Shown: positions 6,527 to 15,006, counted from the first letter of the stretch. The stretch is 15,006 bases of DNA from Bacteroidota bacterium (GCA_006227095.1 SBFZ01000315.1:1-15006), one strand, 5' to 3'. Program-made: numbers and translations. The notes: generated by a model not told the origin, from the letters alone.

Positions 6527-7267
6527 TTATTTGCCTGAAGGAAGGAATACAGGGTGCTTCTCATTGAACTTCCTCAGGAATACGAACATCATTTTTTTCT
6601 GGTTCTTGTTCCGCATTGAGACAAACTCCTGGTATAGCTCAGGATCTCTCATAAGCAGGGCTTCGAGGTTTTCGAGGTTATACTCATATGATTTCCCGGT
6701 TTCGAAGTCTATCATAAACATCTCCAGGTCAGTACGCGAGGTGTTCCTGTACGGATAGCCTCCGTAGTATGGATCATAGTAGCGTGAAGAGTAAGGACTG
6801 TAATAATACGGATTATAGTATGACCGGTATGGTGAATAGTAAGGATCATAATAGCCATACGGATTATATCCTGTTGAGGTTGTGACGTCAGCCACAAAGT
6901 GAATTATTGACCCGAAGAAGGTGATGCGGTTGAAGTTATCCTGCACCTTTACATAGAGTACTCCATTACGTGCGAAACCCCAGATGGCATCCTTCTCAAT
7001 CTCCTGCCTGACCCCCATGTTATCATAGAAGTAAATCTTCTCACCCGAGAGAACCTGGTCAAAGAAATCCTTGTCGTTATAGTCGACCGAGGTAAAAAGC
7101 TTTGCCTTTGGGACAGGGTTGTTGGTCTTTACCATGTCAAAGTTCATGTAAATCCCGTCCCTGAACTTGAAGTCAGGGGTATACTGAACAAGAGTATCCC
7201 CCTGCTGCGCCATGATCATGCCCGTGGCTATCATGCATGCAACCAGTGTCACTGCTGCCTTTTTCAT
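6527..7267 (-). CDS. Secreted protein with tyrosine-rich segment, unknown function
   Basis: The ATG at 7265-7267 gives 246 residues starting with a signal peptide (residues 1-20, ending ATGMIMA before QQGD). A TTG at 7292-7294 would add nine residues; the ATG is preferred because it has AAAAAGAG just upstream. The region up to about residue 130 looks like a beta-rich domain (EIEKDAIWGFARNGVLYVKV). Residues 134-173 are extremely rich in tyrosine: 19 Tyr in about 40 residues, with Pro, Ser, Asn, Asp and Arg, in repeats such as YYDPYYSPYRSYYNPYYY. A helical, basic tail follows (LEMFMIDFETGKSYEYNLEN, then NKNQKKMMFVFLRKFNEKHP). No catalytic motif is seen. Similar Bacteroidota secreted proteins are known to me only as hypotheticals. 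It is the first gene of the minus-strand operon behind a consensus promoter. Confidence 0.82.
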   Translation of the reverse strand: MKKAAVTLVACMIATGMIMAQQGDTLVQYTPDFKFRDGIYMNFDMVKTNNPVPKAKLFTSVDYNDKDFFDQVLSGEKIYFYDNMGVRQEIEKDAIWGFARNGVLYVKVQDNFNRITFFGSIIHFVADVTTSTGYNPYGYYDPYYSPYRSYYNPYYYSPYSSRYYDPYYGGYPYRNTSRTDLEMFMIDFETGKSYEYNLENLEALLMRDPELYQEFVSMRNKNQKKMMFVFLRKFNEKHPVFLPSGK

Positions 7268-7310
7268 CACACTCTTTTTCAGGTTTTCCTTCAAAAATTA
7301 TACCGTAAGA

Positions 7311-7343
7311 CAAAAATAATCTTTTATAGGCACTGAACACAAG
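7311..7343 (-). promoter_or_regulatory. Bacteroidota-type promoter for the secreted-protein operon
   Basis: On the minus strand TATTTTTG (plus 7311-7318) is an exact -7 match. CTTG (7340-7343), a one-mismatch -33 element, lies 21 bases upstream. The leader to the ATG at 7267 would be about 37 bases. It is divergent from the promoter of the hybrid kinase gene, with the two -7 boxes 53 bases apart. Confidence 0.55.
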
Positions 7344-7349
7344 CCTCAC

Positions 7350-7379
7350 TTTATCTTTATTGAAATTCATGTATCTTTG
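7350..7379 (+). promoter_or_regulatory. Bacteroidota-type promoter for the hybrid kinase gene
   Basis: TATCTTTG (7372-7379) matches the -7 consensus exactly. TTTA (7350-7353), one mismatch from TTTG, lies 18 bases upstream. Transcription would begin near 7386, leaving a leader of about 23 bases to the ATG at 7409. No Shine-Dalgarno sequence is visible. Confidence 0.6.
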
Positions 7380-7408
7380 AGTGACACTAATTCTACTGCA
7401 TTTCATAT

Positions 7409-8740
7409 ATGCCGAACAGAACAAGACCTTCCGCCATCCCGCATTCGGATCTTATGACCCGGAGGACGCGTGACCGGATACTTCTGCCTGTGGCTCTCTC
7501 TTTACTGCTGGTGGTGGTTGCCCTTGTAACCGCCCTTACCGGGATGGTGTATGTACCGGTAGCTGCCGGTATAATTGCGCTGGCACCCCTGGTACTGGCC
7601 ATTGCCGAGCTGCGCAGGCTGATAGCCGACAGCCGTGACATACTCAGGGAAATGGCCACCATTGCTGAGAAGAATGAGGAGGTGATCAACTCCTTCTCGC
7701 ACAAGATAAGGGAGCCTCTCAACAATCTCGTGCTGCTTGGCAACATGCTGAGTGAGACTACGGCGTCACCAAAGCAGCAGGAACTGGTTGAGACTTTCAT
7801 TGCCTCCACCGGATCAATGGTGGAAGTGGTGAATGAGCTTACGATGCAGACAGCAGGCAACATCACCTTTGAGCGCAGAGGAGAGATCCGTTTCAGGCTG
7901 GGCCCCATCATTCAGGATACCATCGGGCTGATGAAACTCAACAGGAGGCACGACCAGAGTGTGGTTGTCTATGATGACCATGGCGAGGGTGACAGCGAAT
8001 ACAGGGGTGATCCGATTATTCTCAAGCAGATACTGATTGACCTTCTGAGCGCCGCCATATCAGCTTCCGCCGGCAGGATAACCATCAGGATACAGGTGCG
8101 TGAAGCCGGGGAGAGGGAAGGATCACAGAAGGTGGAGTTCACTCTGACATCAAACAACCCCGTAGTCTTTATCGGGGAAGGACGCCAGCCCTATCCCCTT
8201 GCCGGCAGGCTTATCCGCGACTATGGCGGAAGCTGGCAGGAGGCTACTGCCGGTACAGGATCATACTTTGTGTTCTATATCTTCATGCACCGGGCTGACA
8301 AGGTGACAAAACCTGTTGCGGCAAGTACCCTCATCAAGGGTATGACAGCCGAGAAGAGCCGCAAGGAGATGAAAGACCTCAGCATTTTGCTGGTGGAAGA
8401 CAATCCGATCAACCAGCGGATCACACAGCTCATGCTTGAGCCCCTGGTGAGAAAACTTGAGATAGCAAGAAACGGAAAGGAGGCCCTCGACATGTTCGGC
8501 ACTTCTCGTTATGATCTTATCCTTATGGATGTGCAGATGCCCGTCATGAACGGCCTTGTGGCAGCAGAAAAGATCAGGGGACTGGAGATGAGCACCCAGG
8601 GCCATGTGCCCATCATTGCCATCACGGCAAATGCCATGCTCGGTGACAGGGAGCAGTGCCTGGCAGTAGGGATGGATGACTATATCAGCAAACCCATTGA
8701 ACCGGAAGTGCTGATTGAAAAGATTACAGCCCTTATCTGA
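7409..8740 (+). CDS. Hybrid histidine kinase with degenerate ATPase domain and intact receiver
   Basis: The 443-residue protein has two hydrophobic helices at about residues 24-66 with almost no periplasmic loop. A HisKA-like dimerisation helix follows, with His98 in SFSHKIREPLNNL. The region equivalent to the HATPase domain (about 165-292) is degenerate. The N-box reads LIDLLSAAISAS, with Ala215 where the Mg-binding Asn should be. No DxGxG box is found; VEFTLTSNNPVVF stands there. A remnant of the last glycine box remains (YPLAGRLIRDYGGSW, GTGSYFVFYIF). The receiver (about 325-443) is complete: acidic pair Glu330/Asp331, phosphorylation site Asp374 in LILMDVQMP, Thr406 and Lys428. The protein therefore probably cannot autophosphorylate and may act as a phosphate acceptor or scaffold for another kinase. 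No DNA-binding domain is present. It stands alone, divergent from two secreted proteins. Confidence 0.88.
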   Translation: MPNRTRPSAIPHSDLMTRRTRDRILLPVALSLLLVVVALVTALTGMVYVPVAAGIIALAPLVLAIAELRRLIADSRDILREMATIAEKNEEVINSFSHKIREPLNNLVLLGNMLSETTASPKQQELVETFIASTGSMVEVVNELTMQTAGNITFERRGEIRFRLGPIIQDTIGLMKLNRRHDQSVVVYDDHGEGDSEYRGDPIILKQILIDLLSAAISASAGRITIRIQVREAGEREGSQKVEFTLTSNNPVVFIGEGRQPYPLAGRLIRDYGGSWQEATAGTGSYFVFYIFMHRADKVTKPVAASTLIKGMTAEKSRKEMKDLSILLVEDNPINQRITQLMLEPLVRKLEIARNGKEALDMFGTSRYDLILMDVQMPVMNGLVAAEKIRGLEMSTQGHVPIIAITANAMLGDREQCLAVGMDDYISKPIEPEVLIEKITALI

Positions 8741-8776
8741 AATCCATCAGCATATGGTCTCCCAGGCTGCCAGGAG

Positions 8777-8795
8777 GGCGGGAGCTAAATAGCGG
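8777..8795. repeat. Short stretch related to the repeat cluster upstream of hisS
   Basis: GGCGGGAGCTAAATAGCGG here resembles GGCGGGAGCCAAAAGTGGG at 5211-5229: the first nine bases are identical and most of the rest align with one gap. It lies in the 119-base gap between the convergent hybrid kinase and phosphatase genes. It may be a worn copy of the same interspersed element, or chance similarity of GC-rich sequence. Confidence 0.35.
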
Positions 8796-8823
8796 ACAAT
8801 ATATCAGCATCCGCCGGATCCAG

Positions 8824-8844
8824 GGCGGGCACCGGCCTGCCGCC
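8824..8844. terminator. Possible hairpin terminator between converging genes
   Basis: GGCGGGCA (8824-8831) can pair with TGCCGCC (8838-8844) with one bulged base around a CCGGCC loop. The genes on both sides converge, so a terminator is expected in this gap. There is no T-run on either strand, which weakens the call. Confidence 0.3.
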
Positions 8845-8859
8845 GGGGCTCCTGACACC

Positions 8860-9840
8860 TCAGAACGGTTTGATTCCAAGAATCATCATGTCATCAATCT
8901 GGTCATGCCCTTCCATCCATGACTCTATTGTCTCATCGAGTATCCGCTGCTGGTCAGCCAGCGGGTATTTGCTGATGGTCAACAGGATATGTCTGAGGCG
9001 GCGGTACATGAACTTCTTGTTCTCCGGCCCGCCGAACTGGTCAGCGTAACCGTCAGAGAAGAGATATAGTATGTCACCCTCCTGCAGGGTGAAAGTGCTG
9101 CGGTTGAATGAAACCATGGCAAATGACTGGACCACGTTCTTCTTGTCACCCTTGATCTCAATGAGCCTGTCGTCACGCACAATATAAACCGGCAGGAATG
9201 CCCCGGAGAACTCCATTACCTTCGTCTTCCTGTCTATGATGCAGATGCCCATCTCAATCCCGTCCTTTATCATTGCCTTGCCGCTCTCCTCCTTGAAGAA
9301 GGCCGATTCCAGCTCGTGATTCATGGTCAGAAGCACCTGGTCAGTGTCATCAACCTTCATCTCATTGATGATTTTCTGGATCAGCTCGAGACCAATCATT
9401 GACATGAGTGCCCCCGGTACCCCGTGGCCGGTACAGTCAGCTGCCGCAATGAAGTACTTGTCATCACGCTCATTGAACCAGTAGAAGTCGCCGCTGACAA
9501 TATGCTTCGGACGGTAATAGATGAAATGATCAGGAAAAATTCTCCTTATATGATGGTCAGCCGGCAGGAGTGCCGCCTGAATGCGTTGCGCATAGTTGAG
9601 GCTGTCAGTGAGGTCCTTGTTGCGAAGCTGAAGCTCTGACCTCTGCAGCTCAATCTCCCTGTATGCCCCCTTAAGCTCCGAAAGGTGCTTCCGGGTACGG
9701 ACCAGCACCCAGAACTGAAGGACAGCAAGGTAGATGAGGGCAGCAATTATGAATACAGCTATGGTATAACTGATGACCGGGCTGTCACGCAGCAACTGCC
9801 CCTGGGCAGTCACCATTGCCGCTGCCTGGAACAGTATCAC
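8860..9840 (-). CDS. Membrane-anchored SpoIIE/PP2C-type serine phosphatase
   Basis: The 326-residue protein has a transmembrane helix at about residues 23-48, a coiled coil at about 50-85 (TRKHLSELKGAYREIELQRS) and a SpoIIE-type PP2C domain from about 85 to the end. Metal-binding motifs look complete: VSGDFYWF (Asp118), AADCTGHGVPGALMSMIG (Asp135), LFSDGYADQFGG (Asp263) and DQIDDMMILGI (Asp316/317). Such proteins dephosphorylate serine on anti-anti-sigma (STAS) or related partners. The start is GTG at 9838-9840, overlapping the UbiD stop as GTGA, which suggests translational coupling; an ATG at 9814-9816 is an alternative. Members of this group in Bacteroidota usually carry a large sensor region such as TPR repeats before the membrane helix. 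Here only about 22 residues remain outside, and no STAS partner gene is in the window. Confidence 0.92.
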   Translation of the reverse strand: MILFQAAAMVTAQGQLLRDSPVISYTIAVFIIAALIYLAVLQFWVLVRTRKHLSELKGAYREIELQRSELQLRNKDLTDSLNYAQRIQAALLPADHHIRRIFPDHFIYYRPKHIVSGDFYWFNERDDKYFIAAADCTGHGVPGALMSMIGLELIQKIINEMKVDDTDQVLLTMNHELESAFFKEESGKAMIKDGIEMGICIIDRKTKVMEFSGAFLPVYIVRDDRLIEIKGDKKNVVQSFAMVSFNRSTFTLQEGDILYLFSDGYADQFGGPENKKFMYRRLRHILLTISKYPLADQQRILDETIESWMEGHDQIDDMMILGIKPF

Positions 9841-11726
9841 CCGGCACTTACGTTTGAGGTCTCTACGGAAGCCTCACCCGGTCTGACCAGGGGAAGGAGC
9901 CGCAGCGACGGTGATTCAACCACAGGCCCGAGGCCGTATTCAGGCCACCTGGCATCAACCAGCTCTATTGTCTCCTGGTCCGAGCATACCACATTGGGCC
10001 AGTCCCTCGGAAAGAGAGGCAATGAACGGGTCTTGGAGGTGGCATCAATGAAGATGGCCCCTCCCTCAAGATGATAGAGATCACGAGCCGGGTCACTGTT
10101 GCCTGTCACCAGCCATGTCAGCATGGCCGGATCATCGGCGTCAGCCCCGTCATCCACTGCTATGATGACGTTTCCCGGTGTGGTGAGTGAAGAAGGGAGT
10201 GATGCAGCCAGGAGATGCATGTCCAACCCCTCCTCAGGCTTGCTTATGGTCAGTACTGCCACCGGAAGGGCATGCCAGGCCATCGTCTTCATCCCTGTAA
10301 TGACATTTCCGGTGAACTCCTCATCCGTAAGGAGAAGCAGGGGTACCGAATGATAATCGCCGACCCGCTCCTCGGAGAGTTTTACAGTTGCATCTATGCC
10401 CAGCTTACCTCCCATGCTGAACCTGTCGGAGGCATGGTCAAGAACATCCAGCGGACCGCGTGTAAGAAGCAGGTCAGATTCAAACCTGACATTGGCGAAA
10501 AATGCCTCTGCCACGGCATGATAATCGGTTACCGGCACATTGCTGCTTACCACTATAATATATTTGCTGAGCATCATCTGCCCGGCGCCGAAAAGAGCGC
10601 TGAGAACCTTCATTCCCTGGCCGGGATAGGTCTTTTCAATACTGACAATCACCAGGTTATGTGCAACACCGGAGACGGGCATATGCAACTCCCTTATCTC
10701 AGGAGCAATGGCAAGCTTGATGGGTGCAAAGAATACTTTCTCAGTAGCCTTGCCCATCCATGCATCCTCCATTGGTGGTACACCGACGATTGTTGCCGGA
10801 TAAACGGCATTCTTCCTGTGAGTAATGCATGTAACATGAAACACTGGATATAGATCGGCCAGTGAATAGAACCCGGTATGGTCACCAAACGGACCCTCAG
10901 TGACAGGTGCCTCAGTTGTATCTACATATCCTTCAATTACGAAATCGGAGTCAGCGGGTACCCACAGGTCATTTGTAAGGCACTTGACCAGTGTGACCCT
11001 TTTGCGGCGGAGGAAGGCAGCAAGGAGGTATTCATTAATATCTTCGGGAAGCGGCGCCGTGGCTGAATAGGTATAAACGGGGTCACCTCCCAGGGTGACG
11101 GTCACAGGCATCCTTCCTCCCCTCTTCTTCCATGCCTCAAAATGGCGTGCACCGGTTTTATGCCTGTGCCAGTGCATCCCCGACAAATCCCTGCCCATCA
11201 CCTGCATGCGGTACATCCCCAGGTTGGGCCTGCCTGTTTCAGGGTGTCTTGTATGGACAAGGGGAAGGGTGATGAACCTGCCGCCGTCATGCGGCCAGCA
11301 TTTTAGTATTGGCAACATGCCAAGATCAGGTGTCCTTTCAATCACTTCCTGGCACTCACCCCTGCCTCTCTTTCTCCTGGGTGAGAGGGTCAGCAGCCTC
11401 ATCATACCGGGAAGGCGTGACAGCTTAACGGATAACCCGCGCGCCTGGCTGAGGGACTCGACAAGGGAGAATATCTCATCCCCGGCGTCATCAAGTGACG
11501 AACGCCCCATGGCAGCTGCCATGCGGGTGTCAGAGGCAAAGGAATTTATCAGGAGCGGAAATGCCGTTCCTGTATTCTCAAAAAGCAAGGCCCTGCCACC
11601 GCTCTTTACCATGCGGTCAGCTATCTCCGTTATCTCCAGTACCGGGTTAACGGGGCAATTGACACGGACAAGTTCGTCACGTGATTCCAGGAAGGAAACA
11701 AACTGAGAGAGACCGTTAAATGACAT
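9837..11726 (-). CDS. UbiD-family decarboxylase (prenylated-FMN dependent)
   Basis: The preferred start is the ATG at 11724-11726 (MSFNGLSQFVSFLESRDELV), giving 629 residues. The GTG at 11742-11744 would begin inside the likely promoter. UbiD enzymes decarboxylate aromatic or conjugated acids using prenylated FMN made by a UbiX partner. Visible features are KCWPHDGGRFITLPLVHTRH (142-161), GMYRMQVMGRDLSGMHWHRH (170-189), where family members carry the catalytic Arg and the cofactor-metal His, and the signature EGPFGDHTGFYS (277-288) with the acidic active-site residues. The length fits the long Bacteroidota subgroup often annotated as a menaquinone-biosynthesis decarboxylase. That role is likely but cannot be fixed here, since no other men or mqn genes and no UbiX gene are in the window. 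The gene overlaps the phosphatase gene by four bases. Confidence 0.9.
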   Translation of the reverse strand: MSFNGLSQFVSFLESRDELVRVNCPVNPVLEITEIADRMVKSGGRALLFENTGTAFPLLINSFASDTRMAAAMGRSSLDDAGDEIFSLVESLSQARGLSVKLSRLPGMMRLLTLSPRRKRGRGECQEVIERTPDLGMLPILKCWPHDGGRFITLPLVHTRHPETGRPNLGMYRMQVMGRDLSGMHWHRHKTGARHFEAWKKRGGRMPVTVTLGGDPVYTYSATAPLPEDINEYLLAAFLRRKRVTLVKCLTNDLWVPADSDFVIEGYVDTTEAPVTEGPFGDHTGFYSLADLYPVFHVTCITHRKNAVYPATIVGVPPMEDAWMGKATEKVFFAPIKLAIAPEIRELHMPVSGVAHNLVIVSIEKTYPGQGMKVLSALFGAGQMMLSKYIIVVSSNVPVTDYHAVAEAFFANVRFESDLLLTRGPLDVLDHASDRFSMGGKLGIDATVKLSEERVGDYHSVPLLLLTDEEFTGNVITGMKTMAWHALPVAVLTISKPEEGLDMHLLAASLPSSLTTPGNVIIAVDDGADADDPAMLTWLVTGNSDPARDLYHLEGGAIFIDATSKTRSLPLFPRDWPNVVCSDQETIELVDARWPEYGLGPVVESPSLRLLPLVRPGEASVETSNVSAG

Positions 11727-11743
11727 TGAACAACAGGTTTTCA

Positions 11744-11751
11744 CAAATATA
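11744..11751 (-). promoter_or_regulatory. -7 promoter box for the UbiD-phosphatase operon
   Basis: On the minus strand TATATTTG matches TAnnTTTG exactly, just after the T-rich tail of the eno terminator. No good -33 element is seen at the usual distance, because that position falls in the terminator hairpin. Transcription would start around 11737, only about ten bases before the ATG at 11726, which supports that start codon over the GTG at 11744. Confidence 0.5.
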
Positions 11752-11757
11752 GAAATA

Positions 11758-11802
11758 AAAACTCCGCCCCGGACCGGATCAGGCCCGCCATGGCGGAGTT
11801 TT
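11758..11802 (-). terminator. Intrinsic terminator of eno
   Basis: AAAACTCCGCC (11758-11768) and GGCGGAGTTTT (11792-11802) form a perfect 11-base-pair stem around a 23-base, GC-rich loop. Read on the minus strand the stem ends in TTTT followed by TATTTC, which gives a good U-rich tail. It lies 24 bases after the eno stop codon, between eno and the UbiD gene. Confidence 0.85.
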
Positions 11803-11825
11803 CACAATGCCTGCAGTGTAAGCGG

Positions 11826-13106
<1,281 letters not shown>

Positions 13107-13137
13107 TTATATTTTATTTAAACAATCTGCAATATAT

Positions 13138-13175
13138 AAAAAAAAGGGATACGGCCCTGCAGACAATATCCCTTT
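13138..13175 (-). terminator. Intrinsic terminator of the rpsD-rpoA-rplQ operon
   Basis: AAAGGGATA (13143-13151) and TATCCCTTT (13167-13175) pair perfectly over nine bases around a 15-base loop. Read on the minus strand the hairpin is followed by five further T residues (13142 to 13138), making eight in a row with the stem end. It begins 20 bases after the rplQ stop, so it separates the ribosomal operon from eno. Confidence 0.88.
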
Positions 13176-13194
13176 ATCATTTAAGCATGATCTG

Positions 13195-13800
13195 CTATTC
13201 CTTTGATTCTTCTGCTTCCGGTCCCTTTTCCTCAGCCGGGGTTTCACCGTTTTCAGCTGTAGCGGCAGGTGATTTGATTTCGGCCTCAGGAGTTGTATCT
13301 GCCGTCTGGGTAGCGGCCTTTGCCTTTGCAGCTGCAGGAGCAGCTGTTTCGGTCACTGCTGCAGTTTCGGCTGTCTTTTTCTTCGGGCTGCGGCGGCGGC
13401 GTGATGCCTTGGCTTTGGTACCTTCGCCTGCAAGCATGTTTTCATTGAAATCTACCAGTTCAATTATGCACATCTCAGCCGAGTCACCGGGGCGTGATCC
13501 TGTTTTCAGGATGCGGGTGTATCCGCCCGGCCGGCCTGCGATCTTCGGTGCCACCTCCCTGAAGAGTTCGGCAACAGCATTCTTGTTCTCGAGGTAACTG
13601 AATACCACCCTGCGTGAATGGGTTGAGTCATCCTTTGATTTTGTGATCAGGGGCTCAACATAGGTCCTCAGCGCGCGTGCCTTGGCAGTGGTGGTGGTTA
13701 TACGCTTGTGAAGAATGAGTGATGATGCCAGGTTGGCCATCATTGCCTTCCGGTCTGCACTTTTTCTTCCAAGGTGGTTTATAGCATTTAAATGTCGCAT
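13195..13800 (-). CDS. rplQ: Large-subunit ribosomal protein bL17 with long carboxy-terminal tail
   Basis: The 201-residue protein starts with the conserved bL17 core ([20 protein letters not shown], then [22 protein letters not shown], and [20 protein letters not shown]), ending near residue 118. The core lies around the exit region of the 50S subunit. After it comes a tail of about 80 residues: first basic ([15 protein letters not shown]), then Ala/Thr-rich, then Glu-rich to the end. Most bacteria have a bL17 of about 115-130 residues. Longer tails occur in Bacteroidota, so this is a lineage trait rather than an error; the stop is followed directly by the terminator. It starts 22 bases after the rpoA stop, in the standard rpsD-rpoA-rplQ order. 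Confidence 0.97.
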   Translation of the reverse strand: MRHLNAINHLGRKSADRKAMMANLASSLILHKRITTTTAKARALRTYVEPLITKSKDDSTHSRRVVFSYLENKNAVAELFREVAPKIAGRPGGYTRILKTGSRPGDSAEMCIIELVDFNENMLAGEGTKAKASRRRRSPKKKTAETAAVTETAAPAAAKAKAATQTADTTPEAEIKSPAATAENGETPAEEKGPEAEESKE

Positions 13801-13822
13801 TTCTCTCTATCCTTACCTGTTA

Positions 13823-14815
13823 TTAATCTTTGTCGAGTTTGTATTTTACCACGTCCATCCCGAATGAGAGGTTCATTGTCTCCAGGAGCTCGTCAAGTTC
13901 GGTGAGTGATTTCTTTCCGAAGTTGCGGAACTTGAGGAGGTCATTCTTATTGAATTTGACCAGGTCACCGAGTGTTTCCACCTCTGCTGCCTTGAGGCAG
14001 TTCAGAGCCCTGACGGAAAGGTCAAGGTCAACGAGTTTGGTCTTGAGAAGCTGTCTCATATGGAGGATCTCCTCATCGAACTCTTCATTTGCCATCTTGT
14101 CTTCATAGTCGATGGTGATCTTGTCTTCTGAGAAGAGCATGAAGTGGTATATGAGGATTTTTGCTGCCTCCTTGAGAGCGTCCTTTGGGTGAATTGAACC
14201 GTCGGTGGTGATCTCGAGGATCAGCTTCTCATAGTCGGTTTTCTGTTCAACCCTGTAGTTTTCAATAGAATATTTGACGTTCCTTATCGGGGTGAAGATT
14301 GAGTCAATGGCGATGAGGCCGAATTCAGCTTCAGCGGGCTGGTTCTCCTCGGCGGGGACGTAACCCCTGCCCTTGGAGATATTGATTTCAAACTGCAGCC
14401 TGACGTCGGGCTCCATACGGCAGATGACCTGTTCGGGGTTAAGTACCTCGAAGCTGCTCAGTGAGTTGCTGAGGTCACCGGCCCTGAACACTTCCTGTCC
14501 GGAGATCTTGACCATTATCTTCTCATTGTCAACGTCTTCAACCATTCTCTTGAAGCGTATCTGCTTCATATTGAGAATGATTTCGGTAACGTCCTCCATC
14601 ACGCCTGTGATGGTTGAGAACTCATGGTCAACGCCCTCTATCTTGACGGTAGTGATGGCGAATCCTTCCAGTGAGGAGAGGAGTATTCTTCTGAGGGCAT
14701 TACCCACGGTGATGCCATAGCCGGGTTCAAGCGGGCGGAATTCGAATTTTCCGTACTGGTCGTCCGCTTCCAGTAATATTACTTTATCAGGTTTCTGGAA
14801 TGCTAATATGGCCAT
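13823..14815 (-). CDS. rpoA: DNA-directed RNA polymerase alpha subunit
   Basis: This 330-residue subunit forms the dimer on which RNA polymerase assembles. The amino-terminal assembly domain is clear ([20 protein letters not shown], then [18 protein letters not shown], with [16 protein letters not shown]). A linker around residues 235-255 leads to the carboxy-terminal domain, where [20 protein letters not shown] carries Arg269, the counterpart of the DNA-contacting Arg265 of E. coli. [16 protein letters not shown] completes the helix-hairpin-helix fold. Length and motifs are normal. It lies 18 bases after rpsD and 22 bases before rplQ on the same strand, clearly one operon. Confidence 0.99.
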   Translation of the reverse strand: MAILAFQKPDKVILLEADDQYGKFEFRPLEPGYGITVGNALRRILLSSLEGFAITTVKIEGVDHEFSTITGVMEDVTEIILNMKQIRFKRMVEDVDNEKIMVKISGQEVFRAGDLSNSLSSFEVLNPEQVICRMEPDVRLQFEINISKGRGYVPAEENQPAEAEFGLIAIDSIFTPIRNVKYSIENYRVEQKTDYEKLILEITTDGSIHPKDALKEAAKILIYHFMLFSEDKITIDYEDKMANEEFDEEILHMRQLLKTKLVDLDLSVRALNCLKAAEVETLGDLVKFNKNDLLKFRNFGKKSLTELDELLETMNLSFGMDVVKYKLDKD

Positions 14816-14833
14816 ATGAATATTATTACTTAA

Positions 14834-15006
14834 TTACTTGGAGTAAAGTTCAACTATAAGCTGTTCCTTGATATCTTCCGGTATTTCGGTACGTTCAGGG
14901 ACGCTCATGTATTTTCCGGCCATCTGGGTATCATCCCACTCGAGCCATGCCAGTTTTGAGCGGCGGTTAGTGCCGAGGCAGTCAACGATAACCTCGAGTG
15001 ATTTTG
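14834..15006 (-). CDS. rpsD: Small-subunit ribosomal protein uS4, carboxy-terminal part (partial)
   Basis: The last 56 residues of the protein are present; the gene enters from the right edge. The translated end (CLGTNRRSKLAWLEWDD, then YMSVPERTEIPEDIKEQLIV, ending ELYSK) matches the usual end of uS4, which reads PERxEIPxxIxExLIVELYSK. uS4 binds 16S rRNA early in 30S assembly. Its position directly before rpoA agrees with this. This piece is too short to appear as an ordinary complete open frame but is certain. Confidence 0.97.
   Translation of the reverse strand, partial: KSLEVIVDCLGTNRRSKLAWLEWDDTQMAGKYMSVPERTEIPEDIKEQLIVELYSK

Noticed and set aside
7393..7911. Long minus-strand open frame opposite the hybrid kinase gene
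   Set aside because: It is serine-rich and low in information, overlaps a clear kinase-family gene and crosses its promoter; an antisense shadow.
8741..8859. Small RNA gene or attachment site in the gap between convergent genes
   Set aside because: Only a bulged hairpin and a worn repeat-like stretch are visible; there is no promoter, T-run or direct-repeat pair to support it.
10215..10853. Plus-strand 212-residue open frame inside the UbiD gene
   Set aside because: UbiD motifs on the other strand cover this whole stretch; the antisense frame has no start context or family match.

Overview
The window looks like a core-genome stretch of a Bacteroidota bacterium, probably a Bacteroidales-like lineage. 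Three things suggest this. The gene order rpsD-rpoA-rplQ-eno and the UbiD, HisS and YchF sequences read like those of this phylum. Several intergenic regions carry the Bacteroidota -7 promoter motif TAnnTTTG, with a poorer TTTG-like element about 18-23 bases upstream. Most start codons lack a strong Shine-Dalgarno sequence. Base composition looks fairly even, and I see no integrase, transposase, phage gene, CRISPR array, tRNA or rRNA.

Layout, left to right. (1) Minus strand, 1-1632: the amino-terminal part of a secreted M14-type zinc carboxypeptidase that runs off the left edge, preceded by the ribosome-associated ATPase gene ychF. (2) Plus strand, 1900-3571: an ECF sigma factor, a single-pass membrane protein that is probably its anti-sigma factor, and a periplasmic Spy/CpxP-like (LTxxQ-type) protein. 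Together they form a likely envelope-stress module. (3) Minus strand, 3665-7267: hisS behind a GC-rich degenerate repeat cluster, a small DUF4870 membrane protein, and two secreted proteins of unknown function, one with a strongly tyrosine-rich segment. (4) Plus strand, 7409-8740: a hybrid histidine kinase whose ATP-binding domain looks dead but whose receiver domain looks intact. It diverges from the secreted pair across a 141-base region with a consensus promoter on each strand. (5) Minus strand, 8860-11726: a UbiD-family decarboxylase overlapping, by GTGA, a membrane-anchored SpoIIE/PP2C-type phosphatase. (6) Minus strand, 11826-15006: enolase, ribosomal protein bL17 with a long low-complexity tail, RNA polymerase alpha, and the end of ribosomal protein uS4. 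Good intrinsic terminators follow rplQ and eno.

Most genes are housekeeping or belong to known families. The parts that deserve a second look are the regulatory ones: the three-gene sigma module, the pseudokinase-receiver protein divergent from the two secreted unknowns, and the decarboxylase-phosphatase coupling. Two repeat structures also stand out: a recent 51-base tandem duplication in the carboxypeptidase propeptide and the hairpin-prone repeats upstream of hisS. I do not see a clearly novel defence or mobile system here. Every stretch without a gene is shorter than 300 bases; the longest is 1633-1899.
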